Of a stretch of 64,000 bases of DNA, positions 17,061 to 26,087 are shown in pieces. The notes beneath the pieces were generated by a model. The model was given only the letters and a program-made list of their open reading frames with translations. It searched no databases and was not told where the DNA came from. The stretch's first letter is position 1. Each line of letters begins with the position of its first letter. The position numbers and the translations under genes were made by a program. Origin of the DNA: V1-33 sp039795165 (GTDB lineage Bacteria > Verrucomicrobiota > Verrucomicrobiia > Verrucomicrobiales > V1-33). The DNA is taken from the NCBI GenBank assembly GCA_039795165.1, contig JBDKER010000008.1:1-64000 (forward strand), given 5' to 3'.

Positions 17061-19823
17061 ATGCCGCGACATCTTGATAAAGTTCAGGCGCATGCGAACC
17101 GGGTGCTGGCACCGGCGCTTGATCCCGGGGCATCGCCTGCCGAGGTGCTTCGGCTGTACAAGAGTTTTCTGAAGAAGGAGGAGCACCGGATCCGGCTGCA
17201 GCACCGTGCGGGGCTGAGTGGGACGGAGGTATGCAGTCAGCGGGCAGCGCTGCTGGATGTGGTGCTGCGGAATCTCTTTGCGCGGCCGCTGGGGGGGACG
17301 GGCCGGGCTGGCGGGCGGGTGGCGCTCATTGCCACGGGGGGGTATGGGCGTGGGCTGCTCAATCCGGGGAGTGATGTGGATCTGCATTTTCTGCATATGG
17401 AGCGGGCCGGGCGGGAGATGTCGGCGGGGACGCGGGAGGCTGTTGAGAATGTGCTCTACATGCTGTGGGATGTGGGGTTCAAGGTGGGGCATGCGGTGCG
17501 GTCGCTGAAGGAGACCTTCCAGCAGGCGCTCAAGGATCATCAGACGATGTGTGCGCTGCTGGAGAGCCGCTACATCACCGGGGAGCGGGTGATTTTCGAT
17601 GAATTCGAGGACAACTTCCGGAGGCAGTGCATTCTCGGGCGGGAGAAGGATTTTCTGGAGTTGCGGGTGCGGGATCTGGCGGAGCGGCATGCGCGCAGTT
17701 CGCGGACGGTGCATCTGCAGGAACCGAATGTGAAGACAGGCTGCGGGGGGCTGCGGGACTATCACAACATGCTTTGGGTGAGCAGTGTGAAGCTGGGGAT
17801 CCGGAATCTGGAAGATCTCTGCCGGAGGCGTATTTTATCGGAGAGTGCGGGTCAGGAGATCCGGAGGGCGCATGATTTTCTGCTGCGGGTGCGCAATGAC
17901 ATGCATTACAGCGAGAAGCGGGCGACGGATTTGCTGACACTGCGGCTGCAGGGGACGGTGGCGACCAATCTGGGGTATGGGGGGCGGCGCATTGTGCAGC
18001 GCTGCGAGGCATTCATGCGGGATTACTATCATCATGCCCGCAATCTCTATCAGCATAACCTTTCGCTGATGGAGCGGTTTGAGCTGGAGCGGGAGGAGCG
18101 GAAGCCGGGGATCTTCAGTTTTCTGGCGGTGCGGGACAGCGGGCGGCGGGAGACTTTTGATGGGTTCCGGAGCCGGGATGGGTTCATCTTTCCGGTTTCG
18201 GACGATATTTTCCGTGAGGACAGCGGGCGGCTCATGCGGTTGTTTCAGCATGCGCAGCAGCGCCGGCTCAAGCTCAGTCCGCAGGTGCGGCTGCTGGTGA
18301 AGGAGAACTATGGTCTCATTAACCGGACGTTCCGTTACCGGAAGATGAACCGGGAGACGTGGGAGGCGATGCTGAGCCGGAAGGGAGAGGTGGGGTTGGC
18401 CCTGCGGCAGATGCACCGGGTGGCCTTTCTGGGGCGGTATCTTCCGGAGTTCATGCCGCTGACGGATCTGGTGCAGCATGAATTCTTTCACCGGTACACG
18501 GCGGACGAGCACACGCTGAAGTGTCTGGAGAAGCTGGATGAGCTGAGTGACACGCAGGATCCGAAGCTGGGATTCCATCAGAAGCTGTTTCATGATTTCG
18601 AGGATCCTTATGTGCTTTATCTGGCGCTGTTGCTGCACGACACGGGGCGGGCCGAAGGGGTTAAGAAGCATGCGTATGCGAGCACTGAGCTGAGCGATCA
18701 GGTTTCGCGGCGGCTGCAGCTTTCGGCGGAGCGTCGGCAGCTGCTGTTGTTTCTGGTGGATAACCATCTGCTTTTCTGGCACACGGCGACCACGCGGAAT
18801 CTGGATGATCCCGAGGTGATTGCCGGGTTTGCGAAAGTGGTGCGGCGTCGCGAGTGGCTGGATGCGCTTTTTCTGCATACTTATGCGGACAGCCGGGCGA
18901 CTAATGAGTCGGGCTGGACTGACTGGAAGGAGAGTCTGGTGCGGCATCTTTATGTGGCGACGGCGGCGTGGCTGGAGGACCGGGAGGCATTTCAGTCGGC
19001 GATGCATCTGCCGATGGAAGAGCTGCGGGGTGCGGTGGCGGCGGTGCTGGGTGACTGTGACGAGGCTGAGCTGGAGGCGCATTTCGGGGGGATGCCTGAG
19101 CGGTATTTCAACTTCCGGGAGCCAGCGGACATGGTGCAGCACATCCGGACGTGCCGGCAGTTCTTCCGTCAGCTGCGGAAGGAGGATGCGGCGAGTGCGC
19201 TGCGGCCGGTGCTGCGGTGGGAGGCGCGACCGGAGCGGGGCTGCAGTGAGATCACCCTTGTGACGTGGGATCGGCATCTGCTGCTGGCGAAGGCTGCGGG
19301 GGCCTTTGCTGCGGCGGGTCTGAATATTCTGAGTGCCGATCTGTTTGTGCGTGGGGATGGGGTGGTGATTGATCTGTTCCGGGTGTGCACGACGGGATTT
19401 GCGCCGGTGACCGACGAGCGGGTGATTGGGCGGGTCAGCGAGATGCTGGCGGCGGCGTGCATGGGGCAGGCGGTGGATTTTGATGCGCTTATCCGGAGCC
19501 GGAACCGTGAGGAACCCGAGCCGCTGCCGGGGTGGCGCGAGGAATTTCCGTCGCGGGTGTGGGTGAGCAATTCTGTGCAGCGGGATGCGACTACGGTGGA
19601 CATTCAGGCGGTCGACCGGATTGGGCTGCTGTACACGGTATTCAGCACGATTGGGTCGCTTGGGCTGGAGATCACGCATGCGAGGATCAACACGGAAAAG
19701 GGAGCGGCCATTGATTCGTTCCGGGTGACGGACAGCGGGGGGCGGAAGCTGACATCGCTGGCTGAGGTGAATCGGCTGCGCGAGGCACTGGAGCGGGCCA
19801 TTGGTGTGCCGGGAGCGGAGTGA
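17061..19823 (+). CDS. glnD: Bifunctional [protein-PII] uridylyltransferase/uridylyl-removing enzyme
   Basis: This 920-residue nitrogen sensor modifies PII proteins. The nucleotidyltransferase motif GGYGRGLLNPGSDVDL lies at about 93-108 with catalytic D105 and D107. A GlnE/GlnD helical region follows. The HD domain (HRYTADEHTLK and LLLHDTGRAEG, near residues 480-540) would carry the uridylyl-removing activity. Two C-terminal ACT domains (GLNILSADLFVRGDGVVID and GLLYTVFSTIGSLGLEIT) bind glutamine. The HD motif reads HDTGRAEG where E. coli GlnD has HDIAKGR. A good Shine-Dalgarno (GGAAGAG) precedes the start. No glnB or amtB is nearby. Confidence 0.93.
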   Translation: MPRHLDKVQAHANRVLAPALDPGASPAEVLRLYKSFLKKEEHRIRLQHRAGLSGTEVCSQRAALLDVVLRNLFARPLGGTGRAGGRVALIATGGYGRGLLNPGSDVDLHFLHMERAGREMSAGTREAVENVLYMLWDVGFKVGHAVRSLKETFQQALKDHQTMCALLESRYITGERVIFDEFEDNFRRQCILGREKDFLELRVRDLAERHARSSRTVHLQEPNVKTGCGGLRDYHNMLWVSSVKLGIRNLEDLCRRRILSESAGQEIRRAHDFLLRVRNDMHYSEKRATDLLTLRLQGTVATNLGYGGRRIVQRCEAFMRDYYHHARNLYQHNLSLMERFELEREERKPGIFSFLAVRDSGRRETFDGFRSRDGFIFPVSDDIFREDSGRLMRLFQHAQQRRLKLSPQVRLLVKENYGLINRTFRYRKMNRETWEAMLSRKGEVGLALRQMHRVAFLGRYLPEFMPLTDLVQHEFFHRYTADEHTLKCLEKLDELSDTQDPKLGFHQKLFHDFEDPYVLYLALLLHDTGRAEGVKKHAYASTELSDQVSRRLQLSAERRQLLLFLVDNHLLFWHTATTRNLDDPEVIAGFAKVVRRREWLDALFLHTYADSRATNESGWTDWKESLVRHLYVATAAWLEDREAFQSAMHLPMEELRGAVAAVLGDCDEAELEAHFGGMPERYFNFREPADMVQHIRTCRQFFRQLRKEDAASALRPVLRWEARPERGCSEITLVTWDRHLLLAKAAGAFAAAGLNILSADLFVRGDGVVIDLFRVCTTGFAPVTDERVIGRVSEMLAAACMGQAVDFDALIRSRNREEPEPLPGWREEFPSRVWVSNSVQRDATTVDIQAVDRIGLLYTVFSTIGSLGLEITHARINTEKGAAIDSFRVTDSGGRKLTSLAEVNRLREALERAIGVPGAE

Positions 19824-19858
19824 GGCGAGGGGCTGGACGGGTGTGGTAGGGTGGGGGC

Positions 19859-20599
19859 ATGAGAAAACGGAATCTGCTGCTGTTGCTGCTGGGGAGTCTG
19901 GTGCCGGGAACCGGTGCGGGTGGCGGGGGGAAGCCGGGCATGCCGGTGGTGGCGACCTTTTCCATTGTGGCGCGGGATCCGGCGACAGGGGAGCTGGGGG
20001 TGGCCGTGCAGAGCCGGGTGCTGGGGGTGGGATCGATTGTGCCGTGGGCGCGGGCCGGGGTGGGGGCGGTGGCGACGCAGTCGTATGCGAATACGGCTTA
20101 TGGGCCGGAGGGATTGCGGAAGCTGGGGGAGGGGAAGTCGGCGGAGGAAGTGGTGGCGGGTCTGACGGGTGCGGATTCTGAGAAGGCGGTGCGGCAGCTG
20201 GCTGTGCTGGGTGTGGGGGGAAAGCCGGCGGTTTTCACGGGCGGTGCATGCCTTGCGTGGGCTGGGGCGAAGGTGGGCGAGCACTATGCGGTGCAGGGCA
20301 ATATCCTTGCTGGAGAAGCGGTGATCGAGGGGATGGCGAAGGCATTCGAGGATGGGTCCGGGACGCTGGCTGAGCGGATGCTGGCGGCGCTGGAGTCGGG
20401 GCAGAAGGCGGGAGGTGACCGACGGGGCATGCAGTCGGCTGCCTTGCTGGTGGTGCGGGAGGGCTGGGGGTATGGGGGTCAGAACGACCGGTACATGGAT
20501 CTGCGGGTGGAGGATCATGCCGAGCCGATCGCCGAGCTGCGGCGGCTGCATGATCTCCACCGGAAGACCTTTCCGCGTCCGAAGGCGGCGGGAAAGTGA
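19859..20599 (+). CDS. Secreted DUF1028 (Ntn-hydrolase-like) protein
   Basis: This 246-residue protein has an N-terminal signal peptide (about residues 1-24). The DUF1028 domain starts at VVATFSIVARDPATGELGVAV and includes SRVLGVGSIVPWARAGVGA and QSYANTAYGPEGL. DUF1028 belongs to the Ntn-hydrolase superfamily by fold, with a putative Thr nucleophile in ATFS. No enzymatic activity has been established for the family. The gene is 35 bp downstream of glnD and may share its transcript; it converges on the M64-like peptidase gene. Confidence 0.85.
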   Translation: MRKRNLLLLLLGSLVPGTGAGGGGKPGMPVVATFSIVARDPATGELGVAVQSRVLGVGSIVPWARAGVGAVATQSYANTAYGPEGLRKLGEGKSAEEVVAGLTGADSEKAVRQLAVLGVGGKPAVFTGGACLAWAGAKVGEHYAVQGNILAGEAVIEGMAKAFEDGSGTLAERMLAALESGQKAGGDRRGMQSAALLVVREGWGYGGQNDRYMDLRVEDHAEPIAELRRLHDLHRKTFPRPKAAGK

Positions 20600-20621
20600 T
20601 CCGTGGCCGGGTGTGCTGGGG

Positions 20622-23600
20622 TTACCAGAGACCGCTGCCGTGGTAGCGGTGGTTATGGATCCATTTCCGGTAGATGCTTTCGAGTCGGAAGTGGGTCTGG
20701 TAGCCGCGGAGGAGGCCGAACCAGCCATCGTTGCAGACGAAGAGGTCGGCCCAGCCGCTGGCACCGCGGAATTCCGAGATGGTGAACTGGTCTGCGGGGC
20801 CGAGGTTCCATCCATTGATCCAGTCCGACTGGAACGAGCCGATGGCGCTGAAGCTGCTGGTGCTGGATGGGGAGGAACGGAGGATGCCGAGGCGCTGGGT
20901 GGACCAGTTATCCTTGTTGTAGACGACGAGGTCGTCGTCGGCATCGCCGTCGGTATTGCCGGGGAAGAACTGGTCGCGGCGCTGGAGCGGCCAGCCGGGC
21001 AGAGGGTTCTTGTCGTTGTCGTAGCGCCGACGGCCTGAGATCTTGCCACCGCTGGCGTTGAGGTAGCCGAAGTAGACTGGGTTCCAGTCGAGTCCGTTGA
21101 AGATGGCGAGGTCGGTTTCGCCATCGCCATTGGAATCGAGGGCGAAGAGCTGGTCATTGCGGCGCATCTGCCAGAAGCCTGGGATGGTGCCGTAGTAGCG
21201 GTCGCTCAGGCTGAGCTGGGTACCGGTGGAGAGGAACGTCATTAAATGGACCTGGGCCCATGACTGGGTTTCGAGGGTGGCGAGGTCGCGGCGGCCGTCC
21301 TTGTTGAAGTCGCCCTGGATGAAGCGTTCCTGCCTTCCCATTTCCCAGCCGGGGAGGAACTTGTCGTAGCGGCGGGACATCTGGAGGGAGGAACCGGTGC
21401 AGCGGAGCATGCCGAAGTAGGGAATGGACCAGTTGGTGCCGTTGTAGACGCAGAGGTCGTCCTTGCCATCGCCGGAGAAGTCCGTGCTGAAGAACTGGTC
21501 GCCGGGTCGCATTTCCCATCCGGGGAGAGTGACGGCGTAGCGGGCGACTGGTTCGAAGCGGGAGCCGAGGGACCGGAGGAGGCCGACGTAGGGTACGGAC
21601 CAGCCATTGAGATTGATGATAAAGAGGTCATCGCGCCCGTCGCCATCGAAGTCGCCGGCCACGAGGCGGTCGGTCGGCCGGATCTGCCATGAGCGGGTGG
21701 CGGCGGCATTCTCGAGCATGTCCGTGTGGAACCATGTGGGCTGGAGGGTGCCATTGACGGAGCGGGGCGTTGCTCCGCTGACAGGGTCGGCGGGGCCGGG
21801 ATCGCGGTCGCCGGCGGTGTAGAGGGCGAGCTGGCGGCCGTCGTGGAGGACGACGTCGGTGTGGCCGTCGCCATTGAAGTCGCCTGTGCAGCGGCGGCGC
21901 ATGTCGGCATTCTGGTATGGGCGGAACTGTTCGCGGACATTGGTGAAGCCGACTGGGTTGTGGGGAGGCGCATTGTTGTTCATGCGGCCGCGGAAGCTGG
22001 GGCGGAAGATGCAGGAGGTCCATTGTCCCGAGCCCATGGTGGCTCCGGGGAAGAGGCCGACGTCCTGGGATAGGTCAGCGACGTGGGCGGCGCTGGTGGG
22101 GATGGGTCGCCATGAGGGGATCCATTCATTCCATTTGATGGAGGCGCGGGTGGTGACGGCGGTGAGGTTGGGACTGCCGGGCTCGCCTCCGCCGTAGCAT
22201 CCGCAGGTGCTGCCGCAGGTGTATTCGTCTCCGAGGGTGCCGGGGCGGTGGCCGAATTCGTGGGCGACGACCGTCCAGTCGGCTCCGAGGGTGACGGTGA
22301 AGCGGTTGCCACCGGCGCAGCCGCCGAAGCCGGTGGTATTGAGGACGAGGACGATGAAGTCGGCCTGGGGGCAGACGGCATTGATGGCGGCGTCGATGAG
22401 AGCCTGGCTGTTGGGGCCTGGTTCCATCCAGCAGCGGTTCCAGTTTCCGCTGAAGCGGTATTCGAGGGCCGTGCTGCGGGCGGTGACGACCGTGCCGGAC
22501 GCATTGACGGTGGTCATGCCGCTTTGTTCCGAGTAGGTATTGACGCGGAAGACATTCATTCCGTTGAGGACGGCGGGATGGATGTCGCGGGTGCGCAGGG
22601 TGTCCATGACGGTGGAGGCTGCGTAGTTATTGAAGGTATTCTGGTCCGTGGTGGTGTCGCGGAAGCCATCGCCGATGATGGCGACATTGAATTTCTCGGC
22701 GTCGGTGCCGCTGCGGTGGAGGGTGGTGACCGTGGGGGCTCTGGTGGCGGCTTTGGGGGCGGCGCGGCCGCCGGACGAGCGGAGCAGGTCGAGGAGCGCG
22801 GGTCCGGCGATGCTGGCGGATTCCGGGAAGAGGTTGGGATTTCTGAGGATGGTGAGGGGTGTGAGGAGCGAGCCCTGCTTCTGCGGGATGCCGGTCACGG
22901 AGTGAATGGAAACCGAGAGGTCGGAGAGGTCCGCAGCGAAGTCCTTGCCGGGGACTGGGATGGTGACGGTGAAGGAAGCTTCCGGAAGGATGCTGAAGCC
23001 ATGGGATCCGCCCTGGGGCGGGGCGTAGGCCCGTTCGTGGCGTGGATCTGTAAAGGGCAGCAGGTGAAGGATATCGCCTTTGGCGCTGCGGACCACGAGG
23101 ACGAAGGATCCTTCCGGGGGAAGGGTGAACGGGTTCGTGAGCGTGCCAAGTCCGGTGGGGCGTTCTGTGGCGCGGGTGAACTTGATGGTATCCTTGGTGA
23201 ACAGCACGCCGAGGCGGAGATGGGAGCCGGCAGTGCCGGGGGCTTCGTCTGTCTGGGGGTCCTTGCTGTCCGAGGATTCTTCCGGCTTATAGATCATGTC
23301 GAACGAGCCCGGGGGAGGCAGGCTGTCGGCGCGGGATGGCAATTCCTTGATGCCGTCGCCTTGCCAGCCACTGTCGATGACGCCTGAGCCTCCGTCGCCG
23401 GGGACGTCCTGCGGCGTTCCGGTGGAGGTATCCGGCTTGAAATTGGCGGCGGTGCGGGGGTCGTCTTCCTTGGGGCCGGCGTTCCAGAGAGGCAGGCCCA
23501 TGGCGGTGCCGAGCGAGGCCAGATCCGTGCCGCGGAAGGTGCCCTTTGGGATGGTGGGAGAAGGAAACTCCGGGAGCGTATCTGGCGTGGCGGGGTCGTA

Positions 23601-24086
23601 GGGCGTGACAAGGAGGGCAGGCGAACCCGTGGCGAGCGCGAGGGCCGCCTCGAGTTCAGGGAATGTGGCTCCGTCCTCGCGGACTTCGACCGTGATATCG
23701 CCGTCCTTTTCCGTGGCGGTGATGCGTGGCGGGGCGACTTCGACGCGGTAGAACCGGCGGGGGGACAGGCCATCCGGGTAGGGAATGGCGAAGGGGGTAG
23801 TAGTGCGGAGCGCGACGACCCCCGGGGCGGCCGGCGTCCAGCGGCCCACGAGGTTATCGCTTTCCATGAGGGTGAGTCGGGAGAGCACTGGGGCGGTGGC
23901 CTGCAGCATGACGATGGCAGGATCGCCGCGGGTGGGGAGAATCAGGTTGGGTGCCGAGAGTTCCGGTTTCTGGGCCTTGAGGGAAGACGCCGCCGTGGCG
24001 GTGGCGAAGAGCGCGGCGAGGCGCAGGACTGCAGCGTGCGTGCAGCGGGACCCGGAACCCGGGCGGGAGCAGCCTTGGATATTCAT
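20622..24086 (-). CDS. Secreted M64-type metallopeptidase with FG-GAP beta-propeller
   Basis: This is a 1154-residue exported protein. After an N-terminal signal region come about 400 residues of beta-rich sequence with no recognised motif. The catalytic domain (about 470-690) starts with FNVAIIGDGF and carries HEFGH at 609-613 followed by GDEY, matching the IgA-peptidase M64 pattern HExxH-x-x-x-x-L-x-DEY. From about residue 730 to the end there are seven repeats with calcium-loop motifs: DFNGDGHTD, DFDGDGRDD, DFSGDGKDD, DFNKDGRRD, DSNGDGETD and NTDGDADDD are clear, the seventh is degenerate. This predicts a seven-bladed propeller attached to a zinc protease. It converges on the DUF1028 gene and is divergent from recA. 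Confidence 0.85.
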   Translation of the reverse strand: MNIQGCSRPGSGSRCTHAAVLRLAALFATATAASSLKAQKPELSAPNLILPTRGDPAIVMLQATAPVLSRLTLMESDNLVGRWTPAAPGVVALRTTTPFAIPYPDGLSPRRFYRVEVAPPRITATEKDGDITVEVREDGATFPELEAALALATGSPALLVTPYDPATPDTLPEFPSPTIPKGTFRGTDLASLGTAMGLPLWNAGPKEDDPRTAANFKPDTSTGTPQDVPGDGGSGVIDSGWQGDGIKELPSRADSLPPPGSFDMIYKPEESSDSKDPQTDEAPGTAGSHLRLGVLFTKDTIKFTRATERPTGLGTLTNPFTLPPEGSFVLVVRSAKGDILHLLPFTDPRHERAYAPPQGGSHGFSILPEASFTVTIPVPGKDFAADLSDLSVSIHSVTGIPQKQGSLLTPLTILRNPNLFPESASIAGPALLDLLRSSGGRAAPKAATRAPTVTTLHRSGTDAEKFNVAIIGDGFRDTTTDQNTFNNYAASTVMDTLRTRDIHPAVLNGMNVFRVNTYSEQSGMTTVNASGTVVTARSTALEYRFSGNWNRCWMEPGPNSQALIDAAINAVCPQADFIVLVLNTTGFGGCAGGNRFTVTLGADWTVVAHEFGHRPGTLGDEYTCGSTCGCYGGGEPGSPNLTAVTTRASIKWNEWIPSWRPIPTSAAHVADLSQDVGLFPGATMGSGQWTSCIFRPSFRGRMNNNAPPHNPVGFTNVREQFRPYQNADMRRRCTGDFNGDGHTDVVLHDGRQLALYTAGDRDPGPADPVSGATPRSVNGTLQPTWFHTDMLENAAATRSWQIRPTDRLVAGDFDGDGRDDLFIINLNGWSVPYVGLLRSLGSRFEPVARYAVTLPGWEMRPGDQFFSTDFSGDGKDDLCVYNGTNWSIPYFGMLRCTGSSLQMSRRYDKFLPGWEMGRQERFIQGDFNKDGRRDLATLETQSWAQVHLMTFLSTGTQLSLSDRYYGTIPGFWQMRRNDQLFALDSNGDGETDLAIFNGLDWNPVYFGYLNASGGKISGRRRYDNDKNPLPGWPLQRRDQFFPGNTDGDADDDLVVYNKDNWSTQRLGILRSSPSSTSSFSAIGSFQSDWINGWNLGPADQFTISEFRGASGWADLFVCNDGWFGLLRGYQTHFRLESIYRKWIHNHRYHGSGLW

Positions 24087-24241
24087 GGCAATTTCACTTG
24101 TAATCGGAAAAGCCGTACTTTGTCACTGATTTACAGTAGGATTCCTGCAAATGAGGGAATCGCCCTGCGGAGATACCGATCATGCGGTAAAAAAACCACG
24201 AATGCGTTTGCGGGGGGAGGGTGGTGCGTACAGGGTGGGAG

Positions 24242-24255
24242 TGTTCCAAGATACA
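24242..24255. promoter_or_regulatory. Imperfect dyad upstream of recA, possible LexA site
   Basis: The sequence TGTTC-CAAG-ATACA ends 28 bp before the recA start codon. It is an imperfect inverted repeat whose left arm resembles half-sites of some bacterial LexA operators. Autoregulated SOS control of recA is widespread, but the right arm is poor and no second copy is seen at another SOS gene in the window. Confidence 0.2.
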
Positions 24256-24283
24256 ACCTGTTACCAACCAACCGACCAAAGCC

Positions 24284-25375
24284 ATGCCTGCGAAATCTGC
24301 TGCCCCTGCGACCACTGGAGAAGACCGTCTTGCGACGGCCCGGGCCAAGAATCTGGAGAGTGCGCTCCAGCAGATTCAGAAGGATTTCGGGGAGGGATCG
24401 ATCATGCGGCTGGGGGACAACCGGAAGATGGACATTGAGGTGATTCCGACGGGGAATCTGCTGATTGACCGGGCGCTGGGTTGTGGAGGATTTCCGCGTG
24501 GTCGTATTGTGGAAGTATTCGGGCCTGAATCTTCGGGGAAGACGACGCTGACGCTGACGGTGATTGCGCAGGCGCAGAAGCGTGGCGGGCTGGCGGCCTT
24601 CATTGATGTGGAGCATGCGCTGGATCCGGAGTATGCGCGCAAGCTGGGGGTTAAGCTGGATGATCTGCTGGTCTCGCAGCCGAACAGCGGGGAAGAAGCG
24701 CTGCGGATCTGCGAGACGCTGATCCGTTCAAATGCGCTGGATGTGATTGTGGTGGATTCGGTGGCGGCGCTCGTGACGAAGGCGGAGTTGGAGGGAGAGA
24801 TCGGGGACAGTACGGTGGGGGCGCAGGCGAGGCTTATGAGTGCTGCCATGCGGAAGCTGACGAGTTTGATTTCGCGGGCGCGGACGCTTTGTATTTTCAC
24901 GAATCAGATCCGTGAGAAGATCGGGGTGATGTTTGGGAATCCGGAAACGACGCCGGGCGGGCGGGCGCTGAAGTTCTTTTCGAGTGTGCGGGTGGACGTG
25001 CGGCGCATTGGTCAGATCAAAGGGAGCGAGGGGAATGTGACGGGAAGCCGGACGAAGGTGAAGATTGTGAAGAACAAGGTGGCTCCGCCGTTTGGCGAAG
25101 CGGAGTTCGACATCATGTACGACGAGGGGATTTCCTCGACGGGGAGCCTGCTGGATCTGGCGCTGGAGCAGGAGATTCTGCAGAAGCGCGGGTCGTGGAT
25201 CAGCTACAAGGGGAGTCAGCTGGCGCAGGGCCGTGATGCGGTGAAGGAGCTGCTGAAATCGGATACGGCCTTGTTTGCGGAGCTGGAAGCGGCGGTGAAG
25301 GAAAAGCTGGGCATCAAGTCTGGCGGGGCGGGGGCGGCCGCGCTTCCGGTGGAGCCGATCCGGGACGAGGAGTGA
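24284..25375 (+). CDS. recA: Recombinase RecA
   Basis: This 363-residue recombinase catalyses strand exchange and stimulates LexA cleavage. Walker A is GPESSGKT at 80-87; Walker B (DVIVVDSVAAL) and the L1/L2 loops (GEIGDSTVGAQAR, FGNPETTPGGRALKF) are intact. I choose the ATG at 24284, giving the usual MPAKS-type start, because the 21 codons upstream are not RecA-like. The 197-bp leader from the M64-like gene should hold divergent promoters. A strong inverted repeat follows at 25416-25447. Confidence 0.98.
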   Translation: MPAKSAAPATTGEDRLATARAKNLESALQQIQKDFGEGSIMRLGDNRKMDIEVIPTGNLLIDRALGCGGFPRGRIVEVFGPESSGKTTLTLTVIAQAQKRGGLAAFIDVEHALDPEYARKLGVKLDDLLVSQPNSGEEALRICETLIRSNALDVIVVDSVAALVTKAELEGEIGDSTVGAQARLMSAAMRKLTSLISRARTLCIFTNQIREKIGVMFGNPETTPGGRALKFFSSVRVDVRRIGQIKGSEGNVTGSRTKVKIVKNKVAPPFGEAEFDIMYDEGISSTGSLLDLALEQEILQKRGSWISYKGSQLAQGRDAVKELLKSDTALFAELEAAVKEKLGIKSGGAGAAALPVEPIRDEE

Positions 25376-25415
25376 GTGCGGGCCCGGTTTGCCGGGTATG
25401 AAAGCTGAAAACAGG

Positions 25416-25447
25416 CCGGGCCGGAAGCGAGATGGCTTCCGGCCCGG
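25416..25447. terminator. Bidirectional terminator-like hairpin after recA
   Basis: Perfect 13-bp arms at 25416-25428 and 25435-25447 enclose the 6-nt loop GAGATG. The hairpin lies between the convergent recA and the small secreted protein gene, and so could stop transcription from both sides. There is no T tract, so termination would depend on stem strength or Rho. Confidence 0.6.
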
Positions 25448-25486
25448 ACTGTGATTGGGAGGGTTGGTTTGGTGGGAGCAGGCGGT

Positions 25487-25969
25487 TTATTTCTTCCGGA
25501 TGAATTCTGCTTCCATGACTTGCTCGCCGATCTGGCCGGAGGAATCGAGTTTGTAGACGACGACCTTCATGGTATCGGCGTCGACGCGGATGTGTTCGAC
25601 GGCGGTGCCGCGTTCTTCGCCTTCGGCGTTGCGCATGGTGGCCTTGAGGGTGGGGTTGCCGTTGTGTTCGGCCCATTTGCCTGAGGTGACGCCGCCTTTG
25701 CTGTCGACGGCCATGTAGTTGGCTTCCTGCGAGCCGGGTTTGAGGGCGATCATGCCTTCCGACTGGCGTTCCCCGGCGGAGAAGGTGACACCGATGGCGT
25801 GTTTGCTGACGCGCCAGTCGTAGCTGAGGGAGGCTTCACCGCCGGCCGTTTCCCATTTACCGATCATCCAGCCGAGGTCGTTCTGTTCGATGAGGTCGGC
25901 GAGAGGGGAAGCGGAGAGAGAAGAGCCGAGGGCGAGGGCTGCGAAGAGGGAGAGGAGGATGGATTTCAT
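25487..25969 (-). CDS. Small secreted protein, lipocalin-like domain
   Basis: This is a 160-residue exported protein of unknown function. It has a signal peptide (about residues 1-20, ending LSAS). The rest resembles the C-terminal domain of the SnoaL-like protein at 7524-8441: both contain an IGKWET/IGSWKT element followed by a W-x-x-S-K/G segment, suggesting the same small beta-barrel fold. It is monocistronic, convergent with recA and divergent from the UbiA-family gene. Confidence 0.75.
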   Translation of the reverse strand: MKSILLSLFAALALGSSLSASPLADLIEQNDLGWMIGKWETAGGEASLSYDWRVSKHAIGVTFSAGERQSEGMIALKPGSQEANYMAVDSKGGVTSGKWAEHNGNPTLKATMRNAEGEERGTAVEHIRVDADTMKVVVYKLDSSGQIGEQVMEAEFIRKK

Positions 25970-26087
25970 GGGATGGGGGAGTTAGGTAGTCGGATCAGGG
26001 GAAACTGGGCAGGGAGGCGGGAATCTGTCAAGACAAGTCGCGGGAGATGCTGGTTGAGGATGGCGGGGGAGGATTCACGGTGCGGGG

